Assembly: GCA_008364785.1 (NCBI GenBank)
Contig: VTTJ01000001.1
Location: 1 to 64,000, forward strand
From: Bacillus sp. BGMRC 2118
GTDB taxonomy: Bacteria; Bacillota; Bacilli; Bacillales; SA4
Length of the DNA stretch: 64,000 nt
Reading direction: 5' to 3'
Part shown: piece by piece, positions 28,125 through 36,011 of the stretch
How the letters are laid out: every line of letters starts with the position of its first letter
Position numbering within the stretch: position 1 is the first letter of the stretch
The notes under the pieces: model-generated
Databases searched by the model: none
Told to the model about the DNA's origin: nothing
What the model saw: the letters and a program-made list of their open reading frames with translations, nothing else
Program-made: the position numbers and the translations under genes

Positions 28125-29588
28125 ATGAAGAAGAAAATTAAAGTCCTTGATCTTTTTGCTGGTGGTGGAGGATTTTCTACCGGCTTCCAATTAGCGCATT
28201 ATAATGACTTAGAATATGAAATTGTTAAAGCTCTTGAGATAAACGATGACGCATGTAGAACTCTAGAAAAGCATCTAGGAAAAGAAAAGGTTTTTAAGGG
28301 GGATATAACAAACCCTATTGTTAAAGAAAAGCTAATATACGAATGTAACGATGTTGATATGATTATAGGTGGTCCACCTTGTCAAACCTTCTCATTAGCT
28401 GGGCCAGCAAGGTCTGGAACTAAAGAAATGAGAGAAGCTTTAAAAAATGATCCTAGAAACACATTATATAAACATTTTTTTGACTTAGTTAATAAAATAA
28501 AACCAAAATTTGTTGTTTTTGAAAATGTTGTAGGAATAGCGTCTAAGAAAGTAGAGTCAGAAGGTTTGTCTAACAAAGAATCACAAGTAATAGAATTGAT
28601 TTGTGATGAACTTGATTCAATGGGTTATAAAACTGAAATTGGGGAGAGTTTTACAGAAAGGTATCAAATCTTAAATGCTGCAGATTATGGGGTTCCCCAA
28701 TATCGTAAAAGAATTATTATTTTAGCAAATAAATTAGACTTAATTAATCCTGTACCTGAAAAAATTGAACGACTCATGACAGTAAGAGATGCAATCTCTC
28801 ATTTGCCATTAAGGTTACCTATTATTAGTAAAATTTCATTAGAAAGGATTAAGAATAATGATATTATATTAAAAAACTTATCCTTTTGTATAAGTGTCTT
28901 CCTAGAAAAGATATTTGAACTTATTGAGCAGGAAAAGGATCTCGAAACAAAAAGTAAACTAACAGATTTATATATTACACTTATACCCGAATACGAAAAG
29001 ATAAAGAACAGGAAATCATACAAATTACATGCATTGGAAAAGTTTCTCAGTATTTATAATGAGAAAGTTATACAACTGTGTCTAGATGAAAATATAAGTG
29101 CGAATTCTGACACTATCCACAGTTCAAGACAACATAATTTCAGAGATATCATTATTTTTATTCTAACAAAACAAGGAAGTAATTCTTCGAGATTTATTGA
29201 CAAAAAATCATCTGATTACAATCAACTTCTTTCGGATTTATATCCCTATAATAGAAATAAACATAAAGATACCTATGTTAAGCACTCTTGGGATAGGCCA
29301 TCTAATACAATCCTTGCTCATATGGAGAAAGATGGTTTGAAATTTATCCATCCAGTCCAACCTAGAACATATACTCCGTATGAAGCTGCATTAATTCAGT
29401 CTTTTCCCAAAGACTATTCTTTTAGTGGAGGCAGAAACGCACAGTATAGACAAATAGGGAATGCTGTACCTCCTCTAATGGCAAAAGCAATCGCTATATC
29501 AATCCTAAAGTTAATTGATGATAATAGGGAGACTTATGATGTATTTGAAGATAGGGAAAATGAAACAAAATTAGTTGTAGAAGTGTAA
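28125..29588 (+). CDS. DNA (cytosine-5-)-methyltransferase (candidate DrmMII)
   Basis: 487 aa. Motif I DLFAGGGGFSTGF (9-21), motif IV GGPPCQTFSLAG with catalytic Cys86, motif VI FENVVGI (Glu133-Asn-Val), motif VIII NAADYGVPQYRKR, motif IX RPSNTILAH and motif X QIGNAVPPLMAKAI are present. A target-recognition region of about 190 residues lies before the last two motifs. It transfers methyl groups to cytosine C5 at an unknown site. Class 2 DISARM contains such a methylase, DrmMII, and the locus position fits. Equally, it may be the partner of the endonuclease at 30258. Upstream GGAAGA-type site; a terminator overlaps its stop codon. Confidence 0.9.
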   Translation: MKKKIKVLDLFAGGGGFSTGFQLAHYNDLEYEIVKALEINDDACRTLEKHLGKEKVFKGDITNPIVKEKLIYECNDVDMIIGGPPCQTFSLAGPARSGTKEMREALKNDPRNTLYKHFFDLVNKIKPKFVVFENVVGIASKKVESEGLSNKESQVIELICDELDSMGYKTEIGESFTERYQILNAADYGVPQYRKRIIILANKLDLINPVPEKIERLMTVRDAISHLPLRLPIISKISLERIKNNDIILKNLSFCISVFLEKIFELIEQEKDLETKSKLTDLYITLIPEYEKIKNRKSYKLHALEKFLSIYNEKVIQLCLDENISANSDTIHSSRQHNFRDIIIFILTKQGSNSSRFIDKKSSDYNQLLSDLYPYNRNKHKDTYVKHSWDRPSNTILAHMEKDGLKFIHPVQPRTYTPYEAALIQSFPKDYSFSGGRNAQYRQIGNAVPPLMAKAIAISILKLIDDNRETYDVFEDRENETKLVVEV

Positions 29589-29617
29589 TGGCATTGAAAT
29601 GCTCGTTACACTTTTTT
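29583..29617 (+). terminator. terminator overlapping the methyltransferase stop
   Basis: GTGTAA (29583-29588) pairs with TTACAC (29606-29611), with an inner GCAT/ATGC stem, followed by seven T. Confidence 0.8.
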
Positions 29618-30257
29618 TGAATTCCACGGTGCGCTTGTGAGAAATGAGGTTGTTTTATACTTTTTACCAAATACTTTATAACTTTTGGTCAATTGTATAT
29701 TAACCTTTCCTCTGTTCATCCATATAGTGTTTGCTTGTAATATACCAAAGAATAAATTCGGAAGATTTCATTAGAAAACAACTTTACTTTAATAATTATT
29801 GGTAAAAACCTATTTGTCTTACAAATTGCTTTTTGTGTGTTATTTAATTTAGCTTATTCTATTGATAATTTATATTGTGGTAAAATTATCCTTAAGAGAA
29901 ATTACTAAATAGATGGTGTTTGACATTGTAGCTAAAAGCATAGAAGAATTATTTCTTTATTTGTCAAATTATATGTAATTTTGATGAGCAGCTTGATGAA
30001 GAGAAAAGTAATGCTCAGGTAAAACTATTTTGACCATTAAAGTGTAATGATAATAAAATAGATGGAGAACTTAATAAGATATTTTGTATGTTTAATGATA
30101 GTAGTTCTCTTGATTTAAATATTAAAAATATATATTTTATACATTTTTTGCCCCTAAATAAGTCAAACATATGATGGGGGAATCTATCCACTCATAAGAA
30201 AAAATTTGTAATTGTGAGTAGGTAAATAGAACAACAGTATTATTTAAGGGGGATATT
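29618..30257. other. AT-rich gap without genes
   Basis: About 640 bp with no supported gene on either strand. The right edge holds the GGGGGA ribosome binding site of the endonuclease gene. Some short in-frame stretches near 29985-30060 look peptide-like but have no start and no length. Confidence 0.4.
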
Positions 30258-31055
30258 ATGAACTTAGTAGATATTGAAAGATTAGAATTGAAGTACCTAA
30301 AAAAATATTATCACTTTTTAAAATTTGCAGAAGACGAAATATTAGAAGGTTTTAAAACAAAAGAAGTCATAAAAGATGACTGGTTTGATAAATATAAATC
30401 AGGTATTTCCGATTTTGCAGTAGGGGCTGAGAGAATTGTCTATTCGTTGCTTAATGGAAAAGGAATTGGACAACCTAATTCAAGCCCCGTTGGCTCAGAT
30501 TTATTTTTTGAAGTAAGTGATGCTTTTATAAATATTGATTTAAAAACAGTTGGTGCTACATTAAACCCAAGAAAAAAAACTCATCCTCAAGGGGCATGGG
30601 CTAATAATATTGGGGATTATACATCTAAAATTTTTGTAGGAAGAAATCAAAATAGCTATACTGGTAAAATGTTAGTGAATGAAGGAAAGCCAAATGAAAG
30701 CAGTCGAGATTATTTTGCCTCATTGCCGCCTTTTTATAATAAAGGAAAAGAAAATGAAAAGATTTGTTTAACATATTTTATTACAATACTTTATGACAAG
30801 GATACATTGGATACACTTGTTCTAAGTATTGTTTGTATGCCAAACGGAGAATTAGAAAGCCATTATAAAGAACGAGTACTATCTGCTGGTAAAAATATCG
30901 ATAAAACAAGATTTCGATTTTCAAAGGTTACTAATTTTGAATTATTGGACCCACAACATAAAAGGGTTAAAGTAGTTTACTTTAAGGATGATATGGATAT
31001 CAGATATAGAAGAAAATTAGATTATTTCAAAGATATTTTTGACAATCAAGATTAA
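30258..31055 (+). CDS. putative type II restriction endonuclease (PD-(D/E)XK-like), paralogue 1
   Basis: 265 aa. Asp81-Leu-Phe-Phe-Glu-Val and Asp94-Leu-Lys96 (GSDLFFEV...INIDLKTV) look like a PD-(D/E)XK nuclease core. It is followed by GRNQNSY, LTYFITILY, CMPNGEL and SAGK, all shared with two other genes here (32283 and 35233). The family name is not known to me. Its neighbours are two C5-cytosine methyltransferases, so a type II restriction-modification role is the natural reading. It contains an insertion (about 99-113, Lys/His/Pro-rich) absent from paralogue 2. Starts at ATG behind GGGGGA. Confidence 0.7.
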   Translation: MNLVDIERLELKYLKKYYHFLKFAEDEILEGFKTKEVIKDDWFDKYKSGISDFAVGAERIVYSLLNGKGIGQPNSSPVGSDLFFEVSDAFINIDLKTVGATLNPRKKTHPQGAWANNIGDYTSKIFVGRNQNSYTGKMLVNEGKPNESSRDYFASLPPFYNKGKENEKICLTYFITILYDKDTLDTLVLSIVCMPNGELESHYKERVLSAGKNIDKTRFRFSKVTNFELLDPQHKRVKVVYFKDDMDIRYRRKLDYFKDIFDNQD

Positions 31056-31312
31056 TATTATTTTTTGAATAAGCTACATTAGAGAAGCTTAGGTGTTAGT
31101 TGTTCAATTATTAAAAATCATCCTTAAGAAATCTTCTTTGATATTATACTTGTTAGATCAGAGGGAAGCTAAATCCTTGTCAGAGGTATGAGTGGGATTT
31201 CAAGTCTCTCACTGGTAATAAATGTCGTATCAAGGGTTTTACGTGAATATTAGTAAGGCATAAATATTATTATTTTATTATATTGTGATAATCCTATTAT
31301 ATAGGAAACTAA

Positions 31313-32115
31313 ATGGATATAGAAAAACTAAAGACTAGTATAGGTAGTATGTCGATAAGAAAAGCCGTTGTTAATTTTATATACGTTGGGTCAAATTCAA
31401 GCGGGTTCTTCGCGTTTTTTACCGGACGAACAAGTAAGAGGACATTTGAAGACATTATTAATTGAATTTGAATCAATTCGAATATATATCACCCAGATGA
31501 ACTATTTGTACATCTTAAAGATAAAGATGGCATATGGGAATTACATACAGAAATAGATCATCTGAATTTTGTTGAAAGAATTGCTTCAGAAACATGTAAT
31601 GGGTGGATATACTGACGAAGTATATTCTACATTGATACATAAAAACTCTATCTAGGAAATGGCAAATATTGTGCTGGAAAGTCATTTGCTGAATCGATTC
31701 ATGAAGATATTATTGTAGCAGCGGTCTTGGTTTTACTGTTAATAAAGGAAAGAAAAAGTGATCTTAAGTTTAGGATAAGATTCTTCGTGCATATGGTTAT
31801 ACCTGTCCTGTCTGTGGATTTATTATAAGGAGAGCTAGTACTTGGTTGGTGGTATTGAAGCTGCCACATTACGTGGCACCAAGCGGATGGACCTGATGAC
31901 GAAGAAAATGGCATTGCACTTTGTTCCTTACTTCATAAGCTTTTTGTCTAAGGTATATACATCATTTCATATATTAGACACTCAATTGTTTCTCAAGAAA
32001 GGTTAAAAAGATTACTATTACCATGCCAAAGAAATGTAATTACTGAACCAATTCAATTATACTTCAACCTTAAAAAATATTTTTAAATTGGCATGAGAAA
32101 ATATGTCTTTCGTGA
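31313..32115 (+). pseudogene. decayed HNH restriction endonuclease (phosphorothioate-binding type)
   Basis: Fragments of one gene survive in shifting frames in the expected order: MDIEKLKTSIGSMSI at ATG 31313, then LLYTLGQIQAGSSRFLPDEQ near 31370-31430, a middle part around KDGIWELHTEID near 31520, ILRAYGYTCPVCG near 31770, and finally the HNH centre with WHQADGPDDEENGIALCS near 31870-31925, and HEKICL near 32090. These match the HNH endonucleases annotated as phosphorothioated-DNA-binding restriction enzymes in bacilli (recalled, not searched). Many frameshifts and stops make it non-functional. Confidence 0.75.
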
Positions 32116-32282
32116 CCTGGTAGAAATGTATATAACTATTAGTTGATGAGGAAATGATTAAAAAGACACTGAAGAGGTGGTTACATTAAAATGTGAAATA
32201 CTTTTAAGTTGATGTAATTCCAAATTGGTGAAAATATACTGACAACCTTTGTATTTATATATGCATTAGAAGGAGAGTTAAA

Positions 32283-33092
32283 ATGGTAAATATGTCTAAT
32301 TCTGAAGAATTACTTGAAATTGAAAGACTTGAATTAAAATACTTAGATAAGTATTACTACTTCCTAAAATTTGCTGAAGATGAGTTGCTTTACGGTTTTA
32401 AGACTAAGTACAAAATAGAAGCAGATTGGAAAGGCAAGTGGAATCCAAATGAAGAGGGAAAGGGTATATCGGATTTTGCAACAGGTGCTGAAAGGATCGT
32501 TTACTCATTATTAAATGGTAAGGGTATTGGTCAACCAAATTCTTCTCCAATTGGATCAGATCTGTTTTTTGAGGTTGAAGATGCATTTATACATATCGAC
32601 TTAAAAACGGTACAAACAAGAAATATTGGTGATTATACCAAGGACATATTTGTAGGTAATAATCAAAATAGTTATAACGGAAAATTGGATGTTAATGGTG
32701 TTGAAAAAGAATATGATGAAGCTTCCTTACCGGTTTATTATACTGTACCTGATGGAACAAAAAAATATTGTTTAACTTATTTTATCACCATTCTATACGA
32801 AGAGACTAACTTGAATATTTTAAATATCAATTTATTGTCAATGCCTAATGGAAAGCTTTTTGACTTATATGGAAAATCAGTATTAAAAGCCGGAAAGGTA
32901 CTTTATCCTGTTGGAAATCCAAAGAGAGAAACCCACTCTAAAAGCATTCGATTTGCATGGGCTAAAAATGTGAATTTCAAGTTATTAGAAGGTAGAAAAA
33001 GAATTAGGGTTGTGTATTTTAATGAAGATACTCCAGATCAGATTAAGAGTAAACTAAGCACAATTAGAGAACACATCACTCCTTATGCATAA
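32283..33092 (+). CDS. putative type II restriction endonuclease (PD-(D/E)XK-like), paralogue 2
   Basis: 269 aa, clearly homologous to the gene at 30258 along its whole length: the blocks LERLELKYL.KYY.FLKFAED-like start, GAERIVYSLLNGKGIGQPNS, GSDLFFEVEDAFIHIDLKTV (Asp93, Asp106, Lys108), NNQNSY, LTYFITILYEE and PNGKLF recur. It carries a longer basic stretch near 215-235. It lies 200 bp upstream of the C5 methyltransferase at 33307 and in the same direction, the arrangement of a type II R-M pair. Starts at ATG 32283 behind AGGAGAG. Confidence 0.72.
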   Translation: MVNMSNSEELLEIERLELKYLDKYYYFLKFAEDELLYGFKTKYKIEADWKGKWNPNEEGKGISDFATGAERIVYSLLNGKGIGQPNSSPIGSDLFFEVEDAFIHIDLKTVQTRNIGDYTKDIFVGNNQNSYNGKLDVNGVEKEYDEASLPVYYTVPDGTKKYCLTYFITILYEETNLNILNINLLSMPNGKLFDLYGKSVLKAGKVLYPVGNPKRETHSKSIRFAWAKNVNFKLLEGRKRIRVVYFNEDTPDQIKSKLSTIREHITPYA

Positions 33093-33108
33093 AAAAATGA
33101 GTAACCGA

Positions 33109-33140
33109 AAAATAATTCTTCTAAGTGGAGGATTATTTTT
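33109..33140 (+). terminator. terminator after paralogue 2
   Basis: GAAAAATAATTC-type left arm (33109 on) pairs with GGATTATTTTTTC (about 33128-33140), then a T-rich tail. The pairing is imperfect. Confidence 0.55.
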
Positions 33141-33306
33141 TCTTTTTTGTATTATAGGTTATCTTCCCAAAAATAGTAGTTTATAAATCCATTTACTATA
33201 ATAGTAGCATTGTATATAATTAGATGATAATAAAACACTAGAAACAGAACATTAGTTCTGATATAATAATGTTATTAGAATATAGGTTGTAAGGGTGATG
33301 TTAGTT

Positions 33307-34581
33307 ATGAAATTAAGAGTTGTATCATTATTTGCTGGTGCGGGTGGAATGGATCTCGGTTTTAAAAATGCGGGGTTCGACATTGTTTGGGCTAACGACT
33401 TTAATAAATATGCTGTTGAAACATACAAACTTAATTTTGGTAACCATATTGTTCATGGCGACATCACGCAGATTCCTAGTTCAGCTATTCCGGATGATAT
33501 TGATGTTGTAATAGGTGGATTTCCATGTCAAGGTTTTTCTGTTGCTAACACGAAAAGAAGTATGGAAGATAAAAGAAACTTTCTTTACCTCGAACTTTTA
33601 AGGATTGTAAAAGACAAGAAGCCTAAATTTTTTGTGGCTGAAAACGTTAAAGGGTTACTTTCTATGGGGAAAGGGAAAGTAATTGAAATGATTAAGAAAG
33701 ATTTTGAAGATATTGGTTATAAGGTTAATTATGAGGTCTTAAATGCTGCGGATTATGGTGTACCTCAAGCCAGAGAAAGGGTAATAATTATTGGAAATAG
33801 AATATCTGTTAAAAACCCTTATCCAAAGGTAACCCATGGTCCGATATTAAAGGAAGAAGAAATAGAAAAACAGCTAAACTTATATGAACTTACAGAAGAA
33901 GAAAAATCTCCACTTGATTTAATTCCATATATTTCTGTTGAAGAAGCGATAGGACACCTTAGTGATGTTCGTACAAGGAATGAACCTTTCAAACTAGAAG
34001 GAAAGACAATATTTAACCATGTGGCTTCGGAAAATGTTAGTGATAAGTTTTGGGGAAGGAAGCATCCTGTCAGTCAATTCGATATATGTGATTATTTAAA
34101 AGAATGGAGACAAAAGGCAGGAATTTCTGTTAAGAATATTGATAAACATTTTGGTTATCGACATACAGCAGGACATTGGTTTAGAAAAGATAACAAATCC
34201 GGTAGTATACCAAAACCAGAAGATTGGTGGGAATTAAAAAAGCTACTTGGATTTGATGATAAATACGATAAACAAGTTACTGAATTCGTAGAAAAAGATA
34301 TTAAGTTTGAGCAATCGTTAAGAATAACAAACTGGGACCGACCAAGTGATACAATCACAGCATCACAACCAGAAATCCACGTTAATAAAAAGAGACGTCT
34401 TTCTGTAAGAGAATGCGCGATCTTACAAACATTCCCAGATGATTTTATTTTTACTGGCAGTATCAATGCTATGTATACTCAAGTAGGAAATGCTGTCCCA
34501 GTTTTACTAGCAGAAAAAATTGCAACTGGTATCAAAGAGTCGATTAACTCAACTAAGGAATCAGAATTAGTTACTAAATAA
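33307..34581 (+). CDS. DNA (cytosine-5-)-methyltransferase with HTH-like insertion
   Basis: 424 aa from ATG 33307 (MKLRVVSLFAGAGG), which is better spaced from AAGGGTG than the upstream GTG 33295 or ATG 33298. Motif I LFAGAGGMDLGF, motif IV GGFPCQGFSVAN (Cys74), motif VI AENVKGL, motif VIII NAADYGVPQARERV, motif IX RPSDTITA and motif X QVGNAVPVLLAEKI are present. The target-recognition region (about 255-320) contains a helix-turn-helix-like block KHFGYRHTAGHWFRKD... PEDWWELKKLLGF also known in phage DNA methylases. Likely modification partner of the endonuclease at 32283; target sequence unknown. Different subfamily from the methyltransferase at 28125. Confidence 0.9.
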   Translation: MKLRVVSLFAGAGGMDLGFKNAGFDIVWANDFNKYAVETYKLNFGNHIVHGDITQIPSSAIPDDIDVVIGGFPCQGFSVANTKRSMEDKRNFLYLELLRIVKDKKPKFFVAENVKGLLSMGKGKVIEMIKKDFEDIGYKVNYEVLNAADYGVPQARERVIIIGNRISVKNPYPKVTHGPILKEEEIEKQLNLYELTEEEKSPLDLIPYISVEEAIGHLSDVRTRNEPFKLEGKTIFNHVASENVSDKFWGRKHPVSQFDICDYLKEWRQKAGISVKNIDKHFGYRHTAGHWFRKDNKSGSIPKPEDWWELKKLLGFDDKYDKQVTEFVEKDIKFEQSLRITNWDRPSDTITASQPEIHVNKKRRLSVRECAILQTFPDDFIFTGSINAMYTQVGNAVPVLLAEKIATGIKESINSTKESELVTK

Positions 34582-34597
34582 AAATATAAATTAGAAA

Positions 34598-34625
34598 AAA
34601 GGCGTGTCTATACGGACAGGCCTTT
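34598..34625. terminator. bidirectional terminator
   Basis: AAAGGCGTGTC pairs with GACAGGCCTTT with one mismatch, flanked by A- and T-rich tracts, between the convergent methyltransferase and gerW genes. Confidence 0.7.
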
Positions 34626-34639
34626 CTTCCATTTTATGA

Positions 34640-35083
34640 TTAAAAATCTACAGATTCTTGTTTATTGTTGCTACTTGACTCATTATTATTGCTATCCTCA
34701 GATTTTGATTTACTTTTTCCTTTTATCTTATCAATTAACTGAGGAGCATAATCAATAATCTTCTCAATTAAATGTGTACCTTCATCGAGATGGATCATTT
34801 TAACGCCAGATGCATTAACGATTAAAAATGCAATTGGAGTAATAGAGACCCCGCCACCACTACCTCCACCAAATGGTTGTTTCGCATCAGAACCACTTGA
34901 GTTATCCGCTATCGAGAACTCACTACCTCCTGCAGCAAATCCAAACCCTACTTTAGAAACAGTTAATATTACACTACCATCTGGAGTTTCTACAGGATCT
35001 CCGATTATCGTATTTACATCTATCATTTGTTTAAGATTATCTAAGGCTGTTTCCATTAGGCCTTTTATCGGATGTTCAGACAT
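34640..35083 (-). CDS. GerW/YtfJ family sporulation protein
   Basis: 147 aa from the second ATG (35083), which is 5 nt from the GAGGGTG site; the ATG at 35098 overlaps that site. The family core is plain: HPIKGLMETALDNLKQMIDV, then TIIGDPV, SKVGFGFAAGG, FGGGSGGGVSITPIAFLIV. The tail is Ser/Asn/Lys-rich. GerW is a spore protein needed for normal germination or cortex-enzyme activity in B. subtilis. Its lone place on the minus strand inside a restriction island is odd; it may be the housekeeping copy next to which the island grew, or a second copy. Confidence 0.88.
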   Translation of the reverse strand: MSEHPIKGLMETALDNLKQMIDVNTIIGDPVETPDGSVILTVSKVGFGFAAGGSEFSIADNSSGSDAKQPFGGGSGGGVSITPIAFLIVNASGVKMIHLDEGTHLIEKIIDYAPQLIDKIKGKSKSKSEDSNNNESSSNNKQESVDF

Positions 35084-35232
35084 TTTAGTCACCCTCATTA
35101 TTATTTTTTATTATTATGGCCAAATTTCTCATTTATATAACTAATGTGGGTAATTATCGAATTGATTTGGATGTCTAATAAATTGAATATTATGTTAAAA
35201 TAGTCTTATATATAGCAAAGGGGATAAAATAA

Positions 35233-35907
35233 ATGCCACTAACTGATTCTGAACTAATTAATTTGGAGAAAAAGTACTTTGATATTTTAAAGAGGATATT
35301 TTCTGAGCATCTCGGTGAGATTATTAATCAACTTTATAGTCAGCAGAATATTCCAATTTATCCGTCTGGTACTTCAAATCCAATTCAAAAGGGTGCACAA
35401 AATATTATTGAAGGAATAATTGATAGACAACAAGGTTGGAACATTGCATCAATGGGTGTTTCTAGTGATAGTTGCTTTGAATGTGGGGATGCAATAATTC
35501 ATCTTGAGGCAAAGACAATTCTCGATACAGATGATGACCATAGATTCAACAGAATTGTATTAGAAAGAAATCAAACATCATATGATTCTACTCGGGATAT
35601 ACCAGTGTCAGGGAAAGGCTGGCGTTCAAACCTCAGATTTTATGAAAATCATGTAAGATTTGGTGAAATACCAAACCTCACATTTGCATTAAGAATTACA
35701 TATAGTCGCACAAATCTCATTGAAGAGATTAGGTTGATAAGTATTCCAAATGGACAATTCTATCCAGTCTATCTTAGTTCAATTCTTGCAGCTGGAAAGA
35801 CAAAGGGTACCGGAGCTACTCGACCTAACATTAGATTCTTGGTAGATCCTATAACAGCAGTTACAGAGCATTCATGGAGAAGCGAAATCTTGTTTTTGAG
35901 AAGATAA
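35233..35907 (+). CDS. putative PD-(D/E)XK endonuclease, paralogue 3 (divergent)
   Basis: 224 aa. Weakly but recognisably related to the genes at 30258 and 32283. The order of blocks is the same: Gly-Ala-Gln-Asn-Ile-Ile (cf. GAERIVY), SSDSCFECGDAIIHLEAKT with Asp79 and Glu92-Ala-Lys94 (cf. SDLFFEVxDAFIxIDLKT), ERNQTSYDS, LTFALRITYSRT, IPNGQFY and AAGKTKG. The E-x-K third residue makes the nuclease reading stronger. It stands just after gerW and before the McrB/McrC pair, and ends in its own terminator, so it is a monocistronic unit with no methyltransferase directly beside it. Confidence 0.62.
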   Translation: MPLTDSELINLEKKYFDILKRIFSEHLGEIINQLYSQQNIPIYPSGTSNPIQKGAQNIIEGIIDRQQGWNIASMGVSSDSCFECGDAIIHLEAKTILDTDDDHRFNRIVLERNQTSYDSTRDIPVSGKGWRSNLRFYENHVRFGEIPNLTFALRITYSRTNLIEEIRLISIPNGQFYPVYLSSILAAGKTKGTGATRPNIRFLVDPITAVTEHSWRSEILFLRR

Positions 35908-35917
35908 GTAGAGAGTA

Positions 35918-35965
35918 AATAGCGGTTTGTTTGAAAACATCAAATGAACCGCTATTATTTTTACT
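35918..35965 (+). terminator. terminator after paralogue 3
   Basis: AATAGCGGTT (35918-35927) pairs with AACCGCTATT (35947-35956), followed by ATTTTTA. Confidence 0.75.
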
Positions 35966-36011
35966 CACTGTTAATAGTTAAAATAATCTAATTAAGTAAG
36001 AGAGGGTTACA

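Noticed and set aside
31368..31556. A 62-codon frame with LLYTLGQIQAGSSRF-like text
   Set aside because: It is a fragment of the decayed HNH endonuclease, not a gene by itself.
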